Positions 8,590 through 15,727 of a stretch of DNA of 64,000 bases are shown here, piece after piece. Every line of letters begins with the position of its first letter. The first letter of the stretch is position 1. The stretch spans positions 1-64,000 of the forward strand of contig SBGD01000062.1 of NCBI GenBank assembly GCA_006226775.1, in the 5' to 3' direction. The notes under the pieces were generated by a model, which saw only the letters and a list, made by a program, of their open reading frames with translations, had not been told where the DNA came from and searched no databases. The position numbers were made by a program, and so were the translations under genes. This DNA is from Paracoccaceae bacterium (lineage in GTDB: Bacteria; Pseudomonadota; Alphaproteobacteria; Rhodobacterales; Rhodobacteraceae).

Positions 8590-9446
8590 CACCGGGCCAC
8601 TTCGTTGCGGGTCGTCGGGCGCGGCAGGCCGCCCCGTCGCCGCGCGCGCCGCCGCTCCAGCCAGAGCCGCAGGATGACCACCCCGGTCAGCAGAAGCGAG
8701 ACCGCGCCGAAGAAGATGCCGAAGAGGATGCCGTAGTCGAAGCGATAGGCGCGGGTCAGCGGGTTGTAGACGGTGCAGAGAAACGTCAGCCGCGACCAGA
8801 GATCCGCCGGCGCGATCGAGGCCGTGGTGCGCCCCAGCACCAGCTCCTTGAGCGGCGCCATGAAGACCGGCAGGGGAAAATCCTCGCCGTAAAGCTGGCG
8901 ATAGACCCGGCCGCGCGCGTCGAGGATCGTGGTCTGGCTGGGATGGTCGAAGCCACCGGCGGCGTCGCGCCAGCTGAAGCCCAGGTCGCGCAGCAGCGCC
9001 TCGGTGGTCGCGGGCTCGGCACTGGCCAGGAACCAGTCGTCCAGCCGGCCCAGCCGGTGCGAAATCGCAAAGGCCCGCAGCCGCGCCGGCCGGTCGCCGC
9101 TGGCATCGAAGCCGAAGGTCAGCACGGCGAAACTGTCCTCGCCCAGCACCTTGCGCGCCTCGCTGACCGCGTCGTGCAGGTGATCGGTGACCACCGGGCA
9201 GATCGAGCTGCAACTGGTATAGACCAGCGAAATCACCAGCGGACGGCCGCGCAGGTCGGCCAGCGCCAGCGGCGCGCCGGTCTGGTCGCGCAGCACATGG
9301 GCGCCGACCTCGCGGCCGATGGCGTCCTGGCTGACCTGGTAGACCTGCTCGGGGTCCAGCGCCTCGGGCGACTGGCCCTCAGCCGCGAGCGGGGCGATGG
9401 GCGCAAGCAGCCAGACCAGCGGCAGAAGATGTCTCAGAAGGCCCAT
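8589..9446 (-). CDS. SCO1/SenC family copper chaperone with C-terminal membrane helix
   Basis: A 285-residue thioredoxin-fold protein with an N-terminal signal peptide (LLPLVWLLAPIAPLAA). The Sco copper site is complete: Cys79 and Cys83 (TSCSSICPVV) with His168 (FDHPSQTT). A second membrane helix near residues 235-262 makes it longer than the common ~200-residue Sco proteins. Members of this family insert copper into the CuA centre of subunit II, and a CuA subunit II is encoded in the same operon at 12080-12634. The ATG at 9446 overlaps the preceding prenyltransferase by 13 bases and is preferred to a longer in-frame extension with no signal peptide. Confidence 0.92.
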   Translation of the reverse strand: MGLLRHLLPLVWLLAPIAPLAAEGQSPEALDPEQVYQVSQDAIGREVGAHVLRDQTGAPLALADLRGRPLVISLVYTSCSSICPVVTDHLHDAVSEARKVLGEDSFAVLTFGFDASGDRPARLRAFAISHRLGRLDDWFLASAEPATTEALLRDLGFSWRDAAGGFDHPSQTTILDARGRVYRQLYGEDFPLPVFMAPLKELVLGRTTASIAPADLWSRLTFLCTVYNPLTRAYRFDYGILFGIFFGAVSLLLTGVVILRLWLERRRARRRGGLPRPTTRNEVAR

Positions 9447-10315
9447 CGCGCGGCCTCGTCCAGCACCACGCCCAGCGACAGCAGGGCAAATTGCATCAGC
9501 GAGGCGCGGAAGGTGCGCATCGCCGGGCCGCGCGTCGGATCCTTCAGCAGGCGCCAGGAGGCGAGCAGGAAGGGCAGGCCACCCGCCAGCGCGAAGACGC
9601 CGTAAACCCAGCCCATGCCGAACCACAGCGGCACCAGCGACAGCGCGAAAAGCGTCGCCACATGGCTGAAGATCACCGGCGCCCAGACCTCGGGCTCGGT
9701 CACCACCGGCAGCATCGGGATCTGCGCGCGGCGGTAATCCTCGCTGCGCGCCACCGCGAGGCTCCAGAAATGCGGCGGCGTCCAGAGAAACAGCACCGTC
9801 GCCAGAAGCGCCGGCACCGGGCCGATGGCGGGCCCGAACTGCGGCGCTGCCGCCGCGGCGCCGGCCAGCACCGCGAAACTGCCCGCCGCGCCGCCGATCA
9901 CCACGTTCCAGACCGTGCGGGTCTTGAGCCAGACGGTATAGATCACGCCGTAGGTCAGCGCCCCCAGAAACACCAGCACCGTGGCCAGCGTGCCGCCCAC
10001 CGACCAGGCCATCAGCAGCGACCCGGCCAGCAGCGCCAGCAGCGTCGCGGGCCAGATCGGCCCGGCCTTGAGCAGGCCGCTGGCAAAGGGCCGGTTGCGG
10101 GTGCGCGCCATGTTGCGGTCGCTCTCGCGCTCGTAGTACTGGTTGAAGCCGCCCGCCGCCCCGGACGCCCCGAGCACGGCCAGCGCGAAGACCAGCGCCT
10201 CGAGCGGGCCAAGCGCGCCGCCCCCGGTCATCACCCCGACCAGCGCGGCCAGGGCGATGAAGAAACCGATCCGCAGCTTCAGGATCGAGACGGTCATGTT
10301 CAGGGCGGCAAGCAT
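9434..10315 (-). CDS. Heme O synthase-like (CtaB/CyoE) prenyltransferase
   Basis: A 293-residue UbiA-superfamily integral membrane enzyme. In CtaB this farnesylates protoheme IX to heme O. The first prenyl-diphosphate motif reads N58-QYY-E62-RES-D66 followed by RNMARTRNRP; the usual first Asp is Glu here. The second motif region, YRRAQIPMLPVV, is canonical. The ATG at 10315 has AAAGGA nine bases upstream and is better than the TTG at 10336. It lies between subunit I and SenC, as heme and copper assembly genes often do. If subunit I is really a heme-b NO reductase, the reason for a heme O synthase here is open. Confidence 0.88.
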   Translation of the reverse strand: MLAALNMTVSILKLRIGFFIALAALVGVMTGGGALGPLEALVFALAVLGASGAAGGFNQYYERESDRNMARTRNRPFASGLLKAGPIWPATLLALLAGSLLMAWSVGGTLATVLVFLGALTYGVIYTVWLKTRTVWNVVIGGAAGSFAVLAGAAAAAPQFGPAIGPVPALLATVLFLWTPPHFWSLAVARSEDYRRAQIPMLPVVTEPEVWAPVIFSHVATLFALSLVPLWFGMGWVYGVFALAGGLPFLLASWRLLKDPTRGPAMRTFRASLMQFALLSLGVVLDEAARWAF

Positions 10316-10332
10316 GGCCTGGTCCTTTCGGC

Positions 10333-12063
10333 TCAATTGAACAGCCAGAGTTCCGAGAGGTACTTCCAGTTCACGAAGTAGTAGAGCACGAAGGTGAAGA
10401 AGAAGATCGCCACCAGCATGACCGTCCCGGGGATCTTGAGCGAGGCTTCGCTGCCGTATTCCGACACCGCCTGGGCGCCTGCATCATGCAGCGGGAACAC
10501 CAGCTTGGCGCCCGGCTGGTCCAGCCGCGGCCCGGCCAGGATCGAGGCGACGACCAGCACGATGAACAGCAGGCCTCCGGCGGCGGCAAGGATCGCCGAC
10601 ATGCCGTTCAGCCCCATCATCAGATAGGCGGCCGGTGCGAATTCGTACTGATGCGCCGCATCCACCATCGAGATGTCCCAGTGCCGCCGCGGCACCCCCA
10701 GCGTGCCCGCCCCCATCATGAACAGCGAGATGCCCCCGGCGCCGAGACCGAAGAGATAGGGCTGCCATTTCGCCAGCGTCGGCCAGATGATGTCGCGCTG
10801 AAAGACCAGCGGCACCACCAGGTAGGTCATCGCCATGAAGGCCAGCGTCGTGCCTGCCACCACCGTGGCGTGGAAATGCCCCGGCACATAGATGGTGTTG
10901 TGCATCAGCACGTTGAGCTGCTCGGTGCCGAGGATCACCCCGGTGATCCCGCCGAGAAAGCCGAACATCACCAGCGACATGAACATCCCCGAGAAGGCCG
11001 GGTTGCCCCAGGGCGCCTTGGTCAGCCACTCGAACATGCCGCGGGTAAAGCCGTTGCGCCGCTGCGCCGCCTCGATGGCGCCGGGCACGGTCAGCCCGTG
11101 GATCATCGAGGCCATCACCGCGAGATACATCATGTAGCTGGTGTTGATGATCTTCCACGAGGAACTCATCCCCGGTTCGGCCAGCAGGTGGTGCGCCGAG
11201 GCCAACTGGAGGAAGAGGATGTACATCAGGAAGGCAAAGCGGCTGACCTTCTCCGACAGCGGCCGGGCGCCCACCACCATGGCCGCGATGGCGTACCAGA
11301 TGGCAATATGGGCGGCGACGTTGATCTGCTGGCTGGAATGGCCCATGCCCCACCACACCAGCTTGTACATCAGCGTGTCGATCCCCGAGATCAGCCCGAG
11401 CGACCAGAGCCATGTCGGGATCAGGATGATCGCGCCGCAGGCCAGGGTGAAGACCGCGATGATCGCCGCCGTTATCGCCCCGAAGGTCACCAGCGGCACC
11501 GAGCCCTCGTAGGTCTGTTCGTCCTTGGCCACCACCAGCGTGCCGAAGAAGACGAAGACCCCGATCAGCGCGCCGACGGCAAAGACGATCAGCGAGAGGT
11601 AGAACCAGTGCTCGGCCATCATCGGCGGGTAGGAGGTGAACATGACGGTGGAATCGCCGTTGAGCACCGCGTAATTGGCCATCACCGCGCCGATCACCAT
11701 CAGCCCGAAGCCCAGCCAGGCCCAGCGCGGCGTCGCAAGGCGACACCCCAGAAGCACCGCGGAGGCGAAGTAAAGCACCGCGATCTCGAAAAACACGATC
11801 CAGAACAGCAGCACGTTGGCGCCATGCCCGGTCAGCACGAGGTAGAACCATTCCGCGGGCAGAAGCTGCACCGCCGGCCAGCGCGTCAGCGCGACCATCA
11901 GCCCGAAAAAGCCGCCGACCGCCAGGAAGATGACCGCCGCGACGGCATTGGCGCGGATCAAAAGCTCGGCGCTGCGCTCGATGCGCCGCCCGGTGAAGGG
12001 GCAGCTGCGATACCTGATGTCCGGGCCGACATATCCGATTGCTCCGTGATCAATGGTGGTCAT
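10333..12063 (-). CDS. norS: Heme-copper oxidoreductase subunit I, candidate sNOR-type nitric oxide reductase
   Basis: A 576-residue protein with ~13 membrane helices, alignable by eye with B-type (ba3) cytochrome oxidases. Low-spin heme ligands are His80 (LTGHGANV) and His398; the high-spin heme ligand is His396 (VPGHFHAT); CuB ligands are His242, His291 and His292 (SAHHLLAEPG). In ba3 enzymes the CuB motif is GHPIVY with the Tyr crosslinked to His. Here it is GHSSQQ, so Gln246 stands at the Tyr position (codon at 11326-11328). Loss of that Tyr is the hallmark of NO-reducing members. The neighbours (CuA subunit II, SenC) recall the norSY-senC clusters of ammonia oxidisers. The symbol is tentative; an atypical O2 reductase is the alternative. 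Confidence 0.72.
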   Translation of the reverse strand: MTTIDHGAIGYVGPDIRYRSCPFTGRRIERSAELLIRANAVAAVIFLAVGGFFGLMVALTRWPAVQLLPAEWFYLVLTGHGANVLLFWIVFFEIAVLYFASAVLLGCRLATPRWAWLGFGLMVIGAVMANYAVLNGDSTVMFTSYPPMMAEHWFYLSLIVFAVGALIGVFVFFGTLVVAKDEQTYEGSVPLVTFGAITAAIIAVFTLACGAIILIPTWLWSLGLISGIDTLMYKLVWWGMGHSSQQINVAAHIAIWYAIAAMVVGARPLSEKVSRFAFLMYILFLQLASAHHLLAEPGMSSSWKIINTSYMMYLAVMASMIHGLTVPGAIEAAQRRNGFTRGMFEWLTKAPWGNPAFSGMFMSLVMFGFLGGITGVILGTEQLNVLMHNTIYVPGHFHATVVAGTTLAFMAMTYLVVPLVFQRDIIWPTLAKWQPYLFGLGAGGISLFMMGAGTLGVPRRHWDISMVDAAHQYEFAPAAYLMMGLNGMSAILAAAGGLLFIVLVVASILAGPRLDQPGAKLVFPLHDAGAQAVSEYGSEASLKIPGTVMLVAIFFFTFVLYYFVNWKYLSELWLFN

Positions 12064-12079
12064 GTCCCTGTTCTCCCGA

Positions 12080-12634
12080 TCAGTCGACGACGCGGATGTG
12101 ACCGGACATCGCGTGATGGCCGATACCGCAGTATTCATTGCAGACGATGCCGAACTCGCCCGTCTGGGTCGGGGTCAGCGTGAAGACGTGCTCATAGCCC
12201 GGATGCACCGAGATATTGATATTGACCGGCTGCAGCGAGAAGCCGTGCTGCCAGTCGGCCGAGGACAAATGGAAGCGGTAGCTCTGGTCCTTCTTGAGCT
12301 CGAGCGCCGGCCACCATTCCCAGAGCCGCCCCAGCATGTAGACATCGCCCCCCGCAGGCGGGCTGACCACCGGGGTGCCTTCGATGTCGACCGGATCGCC
12401 CGAAGCATCGAGCAGCGGGTATTCCTCGGCGAAGGCCTCGACCTTCTCGACGAACTGGTCGGGCGTGACGCGATAGGTTTCGGTCGACAGGTTCTGATTG
12501 CCGATGAAGTGCCAGGCGATCATGAAGAAGAACATGAACAACCCCCACAGGAAGGCGATGATGATCCACGCCAGCTCGATTCCGTGGATCGGCTCCTTCC
12601 ACCAGAGGCGGTTGCTCGGAGGGTTGATGGACAT
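12080..12634 (-). CDS. Heme-copper oxidoreductase subunit II with CuA centre (NorY-like)
   Basis: A 184-residue protein with one N-terminal membrane helix (residues ~22-44) and a periplasmic cupredoxin domain. The CuA ligands are all present: His130 (DWQHGFSL), then Cys165, Glu167, Cys169, His173 and Met176 in CNEYCGIGHHAM. It would accept electrons from a periplasmic c-type cytochrome or cupredoxin and pass them to subunit I, encoded 16 bases downstream. The single helix matches B-type subunit II rather than the two-helix A-type. ATG at 12634 has AAAGGG upstream; a TTG at 12649 is less likely. Confidence 0.92.
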   Translation of the reverse strand: MSINPPSNRLWWKEPIHGIELAWIIIAFLWGLFMFFFMIAWHFIGNQNLSTETYRVTPDQFVEKVEAFAEEYPLLDASGDPVDIEGTPVVSPPAGGDVYMLGRLWEWWPALELKKDQSYRFHLSSADWQHGFSLQPVNINISVHPGYEHVFTLTPTQTGEFGIVCNEYCGIGHHAMSGHIRVVD

Positions 12635-12662
12635 GGCGCACCCTTTCAAGGTGGATTGGCGT

Positions 12663-12845
12663 TCAGTTGGCGATGGGCACGGAAGCGACTTCCATCACCC
12701 CCCAGATGACGTAGAGCACCGTCGGCATGGTGACGCCGATGAACAAAAGCAGAAACGGGTTGTCCAGAATGCGCTGCATGGCGGGGATCGGCTCGAGCGG
12801 CGGCGGCGGCGCGGCGGGCGGATCGGTGTCGTCGGTATGGTCCAT
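12663..12845 (-). CDS. Small single-helix membrane subunit
   Basis: A 60-residue protein with an acidic, Pro-rich cytoplasmic start (residues 1-23, with DPPAAPPPP) and one membrane helix (~36-55, LLLFIGVTMPTVLYVIWGVM). The ATG at 12845 has a strong AGGAGG eight bases upstream. It is the first gene of the oxidoreductase operon, 28 bases before subunit II. Small one-helix subunits of this kind accompany B-type heme-copper enzymes, so a structural subunit is the best guess. Confidence 0.8.
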   Translation of the reverse strand: MDHTDDTDPPAAPPPPLEPIPAMQRILDNPFLLLFIGVTMPTVLYVIWGVMEVASVPIAN

Positions 12846-13348
12846 CTGGGGTTCCTCCTGAGTGACAAGGCCGTCGTGCCGCGTCCCGCAAGGCGAGCGT
12901 GCAGATGCGCGGAGCAACAGACCCATGGTCTGTGATCGGGTAATGAGGATAACCGGCGCGTGTATTACCAGATGGGCAAGGGCACTTGTGCCAAACCCAC
13001 CGCCAGCAAATCCGGACTACGGGGCCACCAGGTCACGATAATTGAATTTTGATTGCGCGACATGATTCAAATCAAAGATAGTTCGGTGGGGATTTGGTTT
13101 ACGCGCCGGATTCGGCCCCGCGCGGCGGGCGGCGAATCATCAAGGAATTTGGGAGCTTGTGGCAGGGGCCGAATCGCGCATGCGCGTGCGTAAGGCCTTG
13201 GGGTCAGACGGAAAATCGTCTTTCATGCCAACGGGCCGTGTCGCGCAGGGCCGCGCGGCACGGGCGGCGAGGGCGCTTCGCCCGGGACCGCAGGAGGGTG
13301 TCGTCCGGCCAGGCCCTCGGGGCTTTCCGGACGAGGCATCTGTCGGCG
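12846..13348. other. Intergenic region with the promoter of the oxidoreductase operon
   Basis: About 500 bases with no convincing gene: the open frames here have poor ribosome-binding sites and arginine-rich shadow translations. The region is AT-richer than its surroundings around 13040-13100. It holds an FNR-type box (separate entry) and a short dyad GGCAC/GTGCC at 12975-12986. The 13100-13348 half shows nothing recognisable beyond high GC. Confidence 0.6.
13062..13075 (-). promoter_or_regulatory. Candidate FNR/NnrR-type box upstream of the sNOR-like operon
   Basis: ATGAT-TCAA-ATCAA matches the Crp/Fnr consensus TTGAT-N4-ATCAA at nine of ten fixed bases. Read toward the minus-strand operon, a TTATCG element at 13041-13036 would place a transcription start near 13029, about 40 bases from the box centre, the spacing of class II FNR-activated promoters. 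NO reductase genes are commonly controlled by FNR/NnrR/Dnr proteins through such boxes. The hexamer and start are inference. Confidence 0.55.
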
Positions 13349-13483
13349 CTACGGCTTTTTCTTCGCGCCGATATCGAGCGGGGTCTTTCCCTTGGCGAAA
13401 TCGGCCGTTGCCACGACCTTTTCCTTGGCCTTCCTGGGTTTTTTCACTTCGCGATTGCCGCGTTTGCGGTCACCCTTGGACAT
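13349..13483 (-). CDS. Small basic conserved protein (44 aa)
   Basis: Starts MSKGDRKRGNREVKKPRKAK and ends in IGAKKKP: 44 residues, strongly basic, likely nucleic-acid binding. The ATG at 13483 has GGAAGGA seven bases upstream. Very similar short proteins starting M-x-KGDRKRGNRExKKPK are, from memory, frequent in alphaproteobacteria and carry no assigned function. It lies 47 bases downstream of another small minus-strand gene and is probably co-transcribed with it. Confidence 0.78.
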   Translation of the reverse strand: MSKGDRKRGNREVKKPRKAKEKVVATADFAKGKTPLDIGAKKKP

Positions 13484-13530
13484 GTGGTTTCCTTCCCTGT
13501 TCAGTCAGGCAAAATGGGCTGGCCGCCGCG

Positions 13531-13767
13531 TCACGCGCGCCGCGGCGACAGCCCGCCGGTGATGATCGCGTTGATCAGCGCGGCGATGGCCCGGTGGTCG
13601 CGGGTTTCCGCCTCGGTGCCGATGGCGTTCTCGTGGGTGGCGGCCGCATCGCGCAACACGCCGACGATCTCGTGTTCCGGCAGCAGCCCGCGGTCGTTCA
13701 TCGCCAGCAGCAGCGCCTCGCAGATCGACAGGGCGGCCTGGCCTGAATGCTCGCGCGTGGTGGACAT
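13531..13767 (-). CDS. Small conserved protein (78 aa)
   Basis: A 78-residue protein starting MSTTREHSGQAALSICEALL, predicted all-helical and cytoplasmic, with NDRGLLPEHEIVGVLRDAA in the middle. The ATG at 13767 has GGAAGGAA eight to nine bases upstream, which decides it over longer open frames running to 13912 and 14076. The reading frame has the GC-rich third positions expected here. Function is unknown; it appears to be paired with the 44-residue basic protein downstream. Confidence 0.72.
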   Translation of the reverse strand: MSTTREHSGQAALSICEALLLAMNDRGLLPEHEIVGVLRDAAATHENAIGTEAETRDHRAIAALINAIITGGLSPRRA

Positions 13768-13917
13768 CTGGGGATTCCTTCCATGGCAGCGCCGGTTGCG
13801 CCGATGCGCGGGTTTGACACATCCCGTTTTCTTGCAGAAACTGCGCCGGGCCGGACTGATCGAGAGCAGTCTCGGGGCCGATTTCTGCCCCGGCGCCGCA
13901 ATTGGACAGCAAAAGCC

Positions 13918-14232
13918 ATGACTCCGGTCGAAATCAGCCCGCTCACCCGCAAGCTTTCGGCCTTCGTCGCCCTGACCGATGCCGAGCTTGCCACCCTCGG
14001 GCATGACGCCGCGCAGGTCCGGCTCGGGCTGCTGCTGTCGCAGTTTCGCGACGTGCCGGCGCTGGGGCGCGATCACGGCAAGGTGGCGCGGGACCTCAGC
14101 CTGCTGCTGCCCGACAGCCCGGCCGAAAGCCCGCTGGAGCGCGCGGCCTCGACCGACACCGGGGCCTGGAGAAAGCTGTCGTCTTCGGGCGGGTGCGGGT
14201 CGAGAACGATCTTTTCGGTCATGTCATCTTGA
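13918..14232 (+). CDS. Hypothetical protein; N-terminus resembles a Crp/Fnr regulator (possible remnant)
   Basis: A 104-residue open frame beginning MTPVEISPLTRKLSAFVALT and continuing DAELATLGHD. The first ~30 residues resemble the start of Crp/Fnr-family regulators, but no cyclic-nucleotide-binding barrel or HTH follows. From about residue 35 the sequence (QVRLGLLLSQFRDVPAL) is not recognised, and the last third overlaps a plausible minus-strand gene. It may be a truncated regulator, a genuine small protein, or spurious. Confidence 0.35.
   Translation: MTPVEISPLTRKLSAFVALTDAELATLGHDAAQVRLGLLLSQFRDVPALGRDHGKVARDLSLLLPDSPAESPLERAASTDTGAWRKLSSSGGCGSRTIFSVMSS
14073..14222 (-). CDS. Hypothetical small protein (49 aa)
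   Basis: A 49-residue frame starting MTEKIVLDPHPPEDDSFLQA, acidic at first and Ser/Arg-rich at the end. AAGGA lies about ten bases before the ATG at 14222, and third positions are G/C-rich for the first ~35 codons. It overlaps the tail of the plus-strand frame 13918-14232, so at most one of the two is likely full-length and real in the overlap. No family recognised. Confidence 0.35.
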   Translation of the reverse strand: MTEKIVLDPHPPEDDSFLQAPVSVEAARSSGLSAGLSGSSRLRSRATLP

Positions 14233-14551
14233 TCCTTGAAAGGGGGAGGGGGCGCCCTGGTCCGCGCCGGATCGCGCAGACCGCGCATCCGGGCAGAGGC
14301 CGGGTGCCGCGCGGTTCAGCCCATGCTACGCGCGCGCCGCATTCCTTGCGCTAACGCAGGTCAGTCTTTCCGGGTGACGTGACGGGAGGTGGCTCGGACG
14401 CCGCCCGGGACGGGGGGGACTAACCTGCTTCAGCGCCCGCCGGGGGGGTGTGATCTATACCGTATGAGATCGCCCGATCCTGCGTGCCCCGAATGCGATG
14501 GGCCGCCAGGAGCGATGCGCGACGACCCTGCCGACATAGCGGAGACCAGAG
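14233..14551. other. Intergenic region without recognised gene
   Basis: About 320 bases. G-runs and short arginine-rich frames only. The right part (14440-14551) probably carries the promoter for the small-protein pair starting at 14552, but no clear -35/-10 pair or operator was found. Confidence 0.5.
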
Positions 14552-14866
14552 ATGAACATGCGGTCATCGAGATCGACGGTGAGATTCGCCAATGCCTTCG
14601 TGCTGATGGGCTATGCCGACGCATTGCCCGCGGGCGACTATGACGTGCTGGTCGAGGAGGAACGCCTTCAGGGGCTGAGCTTCGAGGCCTGGCGCCGGAC
14701 CGCCACCTACCTGCTGGTGCAGGGCCGGGGCCGTCGGACCGGCGACACCGAGATGCGCGCGACGACCGAGCGCGACCTTGAAAAGGCGCAGCGCCTGGAC
14801 CGCGCGACAAGCGACACCGACACATACAGCGACGCGGCGCTTTCTCCGCTGGAGGACCTGACATGA
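14552..14866 (+). CDS. Hypothetical protein with PAGDYDV motif
   Basis: A 104-residue protein starting MNMRSSRSTVRFANAFVLMG. The core AFVLMGYADALPAGDYDVLV, then an EEERL stretch and WRRTATYLLV, forms a short beta-rich domain of unknown function. A second gene at 18324 has the same pattern (FIVPGHGEPLPAGDYDV then ETELL), so the two belong to one family. A short C-terminal tail is acidic and helical. GGAG lies about seven bases before the ATG at 14552; a second ATG follows at 14558. The stop overlaps the next gene (ATGA). Confidence 0.65.
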   Translation: MNMRSSRSTVRFANAFVLMGYADALPAGDYDVLVEEERLQGLSFEAWRRTATYLLVQGRGRRTGDTEMRATTERDLEKAQRLDRATSDTDTYSDAALSPLEDLT

Positions 14867-15216
14867 CCACTCCCGAATGGCTGAAACCCGGCATCATTGG
14901 TGCCGTGATCGGTGCCGCGCTTGTCGGCATCGTCGGATTTTCCTGGGGCGGCTGGATGACCGGCGGCAATGCCGACAAGATGGCCGACGCCATGGCGCGT
15001 GACAGGGTCGTCGCGGCGGTGGTGCCGGTCTGTCTCGACCTGGCCCGCGCCGACCCGGACCGCAGTGCGCAACTCGACACCATCCGCGCCGCCTCGAGCT
15101 ACAAGCGCCGCGACGCGGACATGGCGACCGGCTGGGCGACCATGCCCGGTGCCGACACGCCCGACCGCGCGCTTGCGCTGGCCTGTATCGAGGGGCTGGA
15201 CCTGGATGCCTCGTAA
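14863..15216 (+). CDS. Membrane-anchored hypothetical protein (117 aa)
   Basis: One strong membrane helix near residues 9-31 (KPGIIGAVIGAALVGIVGFS) is followed by a ~85-residue soluble, probably periplasmic part. That part contains DKMADAMARDRVVAAVVPVC and ATGWATMPGADTPDRALALAC, i.e. two Cys that could pair. Coupled by ATGA overlap to the PAGDYDV protein before it and overlapping the following Cys-rich gene by 11 bases. Similar proteins are common in Rhodobacterales but have no known role, as far as I can recall. Confidence 0.7.
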   Translation: MTTPEWLKPGIIGAVIGAALVGIVGFSWGGWMTGGNADKMADAMARDRVVAAVVPVCLDLARADPDRSAQLDTIRAASSYKRRDADMATGWATMPGADTPDRALALACIEGLDLDAS

Positions 15217-15727
15217 GCCTTTGAAGACCCTTTTGCCCGGGCCGTCCCGCGCGCTGCGGGCCCGGTTGGCGCGGGCCCGGCGGATCGCGGCGCTGCCGGT
15301 CGCGGCTTCGGTGCTCGCCGCCCTCGCGTTGCCGGGTGCCGCGCAATCGGCCAGCGCGCCCATGCCCGAGAACGCCCGTGCCAGGCGCTATGGCGACGGC
15401 TGGGAATGCGACCTGTCCTATCGCCTCGACGGCGTGCAATGCGTCGCCATCTTGGTGCCGGCCAATGCCTATCCGACCAACCGCACCTATGGGCCGGGCT
15501 GGGACTGCGACCGCGGCTACGAGAAATCCGGCGAGGCCTGCCTGCGGATCGACCTGCCGGAGAATGCCCATCTCGACCGCGCCGGCAACCGCTGGGAATG
15601 CCATCGCAACTACCAGCGTTCGCGCGGGCTTTGCGTGCTCAACGACCAGGCGCCGACCCGAAGGCGCAGGACAGGCCGCCCCGGCCGGTCTGCGCCCCGG
15701 GTGACCCCCCATGAGAAAGGACCCTTC
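15206..15727 (+). CDS. Secreted Cys-rich repeat protein, in frame with the DUF1611 gene (no own stop)
   Basis: From the ATG at 15206 the frame encodes a basic leader, a signal peptide (residues ~28-49, ending LPGAAQSASA) and three ~35-residue Cys repeats. Each repeat has the form PxNA...W-x-C...Y...G-x-x-C with a closing hydrophobic pair (WECDLSYR, WDCDRGYE, WECHRNYQ). The repeats are followed by an Arg-rich tail. No stop codon separates this from the DUF1611 protein at 15728, so as read the frame makes a 564-residue fusion ending at 16900. A secreted module joined to a cytoplasmic nucleotide-binding enzyme is implausible. A one-base shift near the end of the repeats would instead stop at about 15714. 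Confidence 0.55.

Noticed and set aside
10333-12063. Subunit I as a normal aa3 or cbb3 cytochrome oxidase
   Set aside because: The A-type HPEVY motif is absent, there is no CcoO/CcoP gene, and the sequence aligns with the B-type pattern while lacking the active-site Tyr.
10486-12183. Plus-strand frame of ~565 codons antisense to the heme-copper subunit I gene
   Set aside because: Translation is dominated by His, Asp, Gln and Arg with no motif; the minus strand holds all heme and copper ligands in order.
13094-13921. Plus-strand frame across the intergenic region and two small minus-strand genes
   Set aside because: No ribosome-binding site, Arg/Ser-rich translation, and it runs antisense to two small genes with strong start signals.
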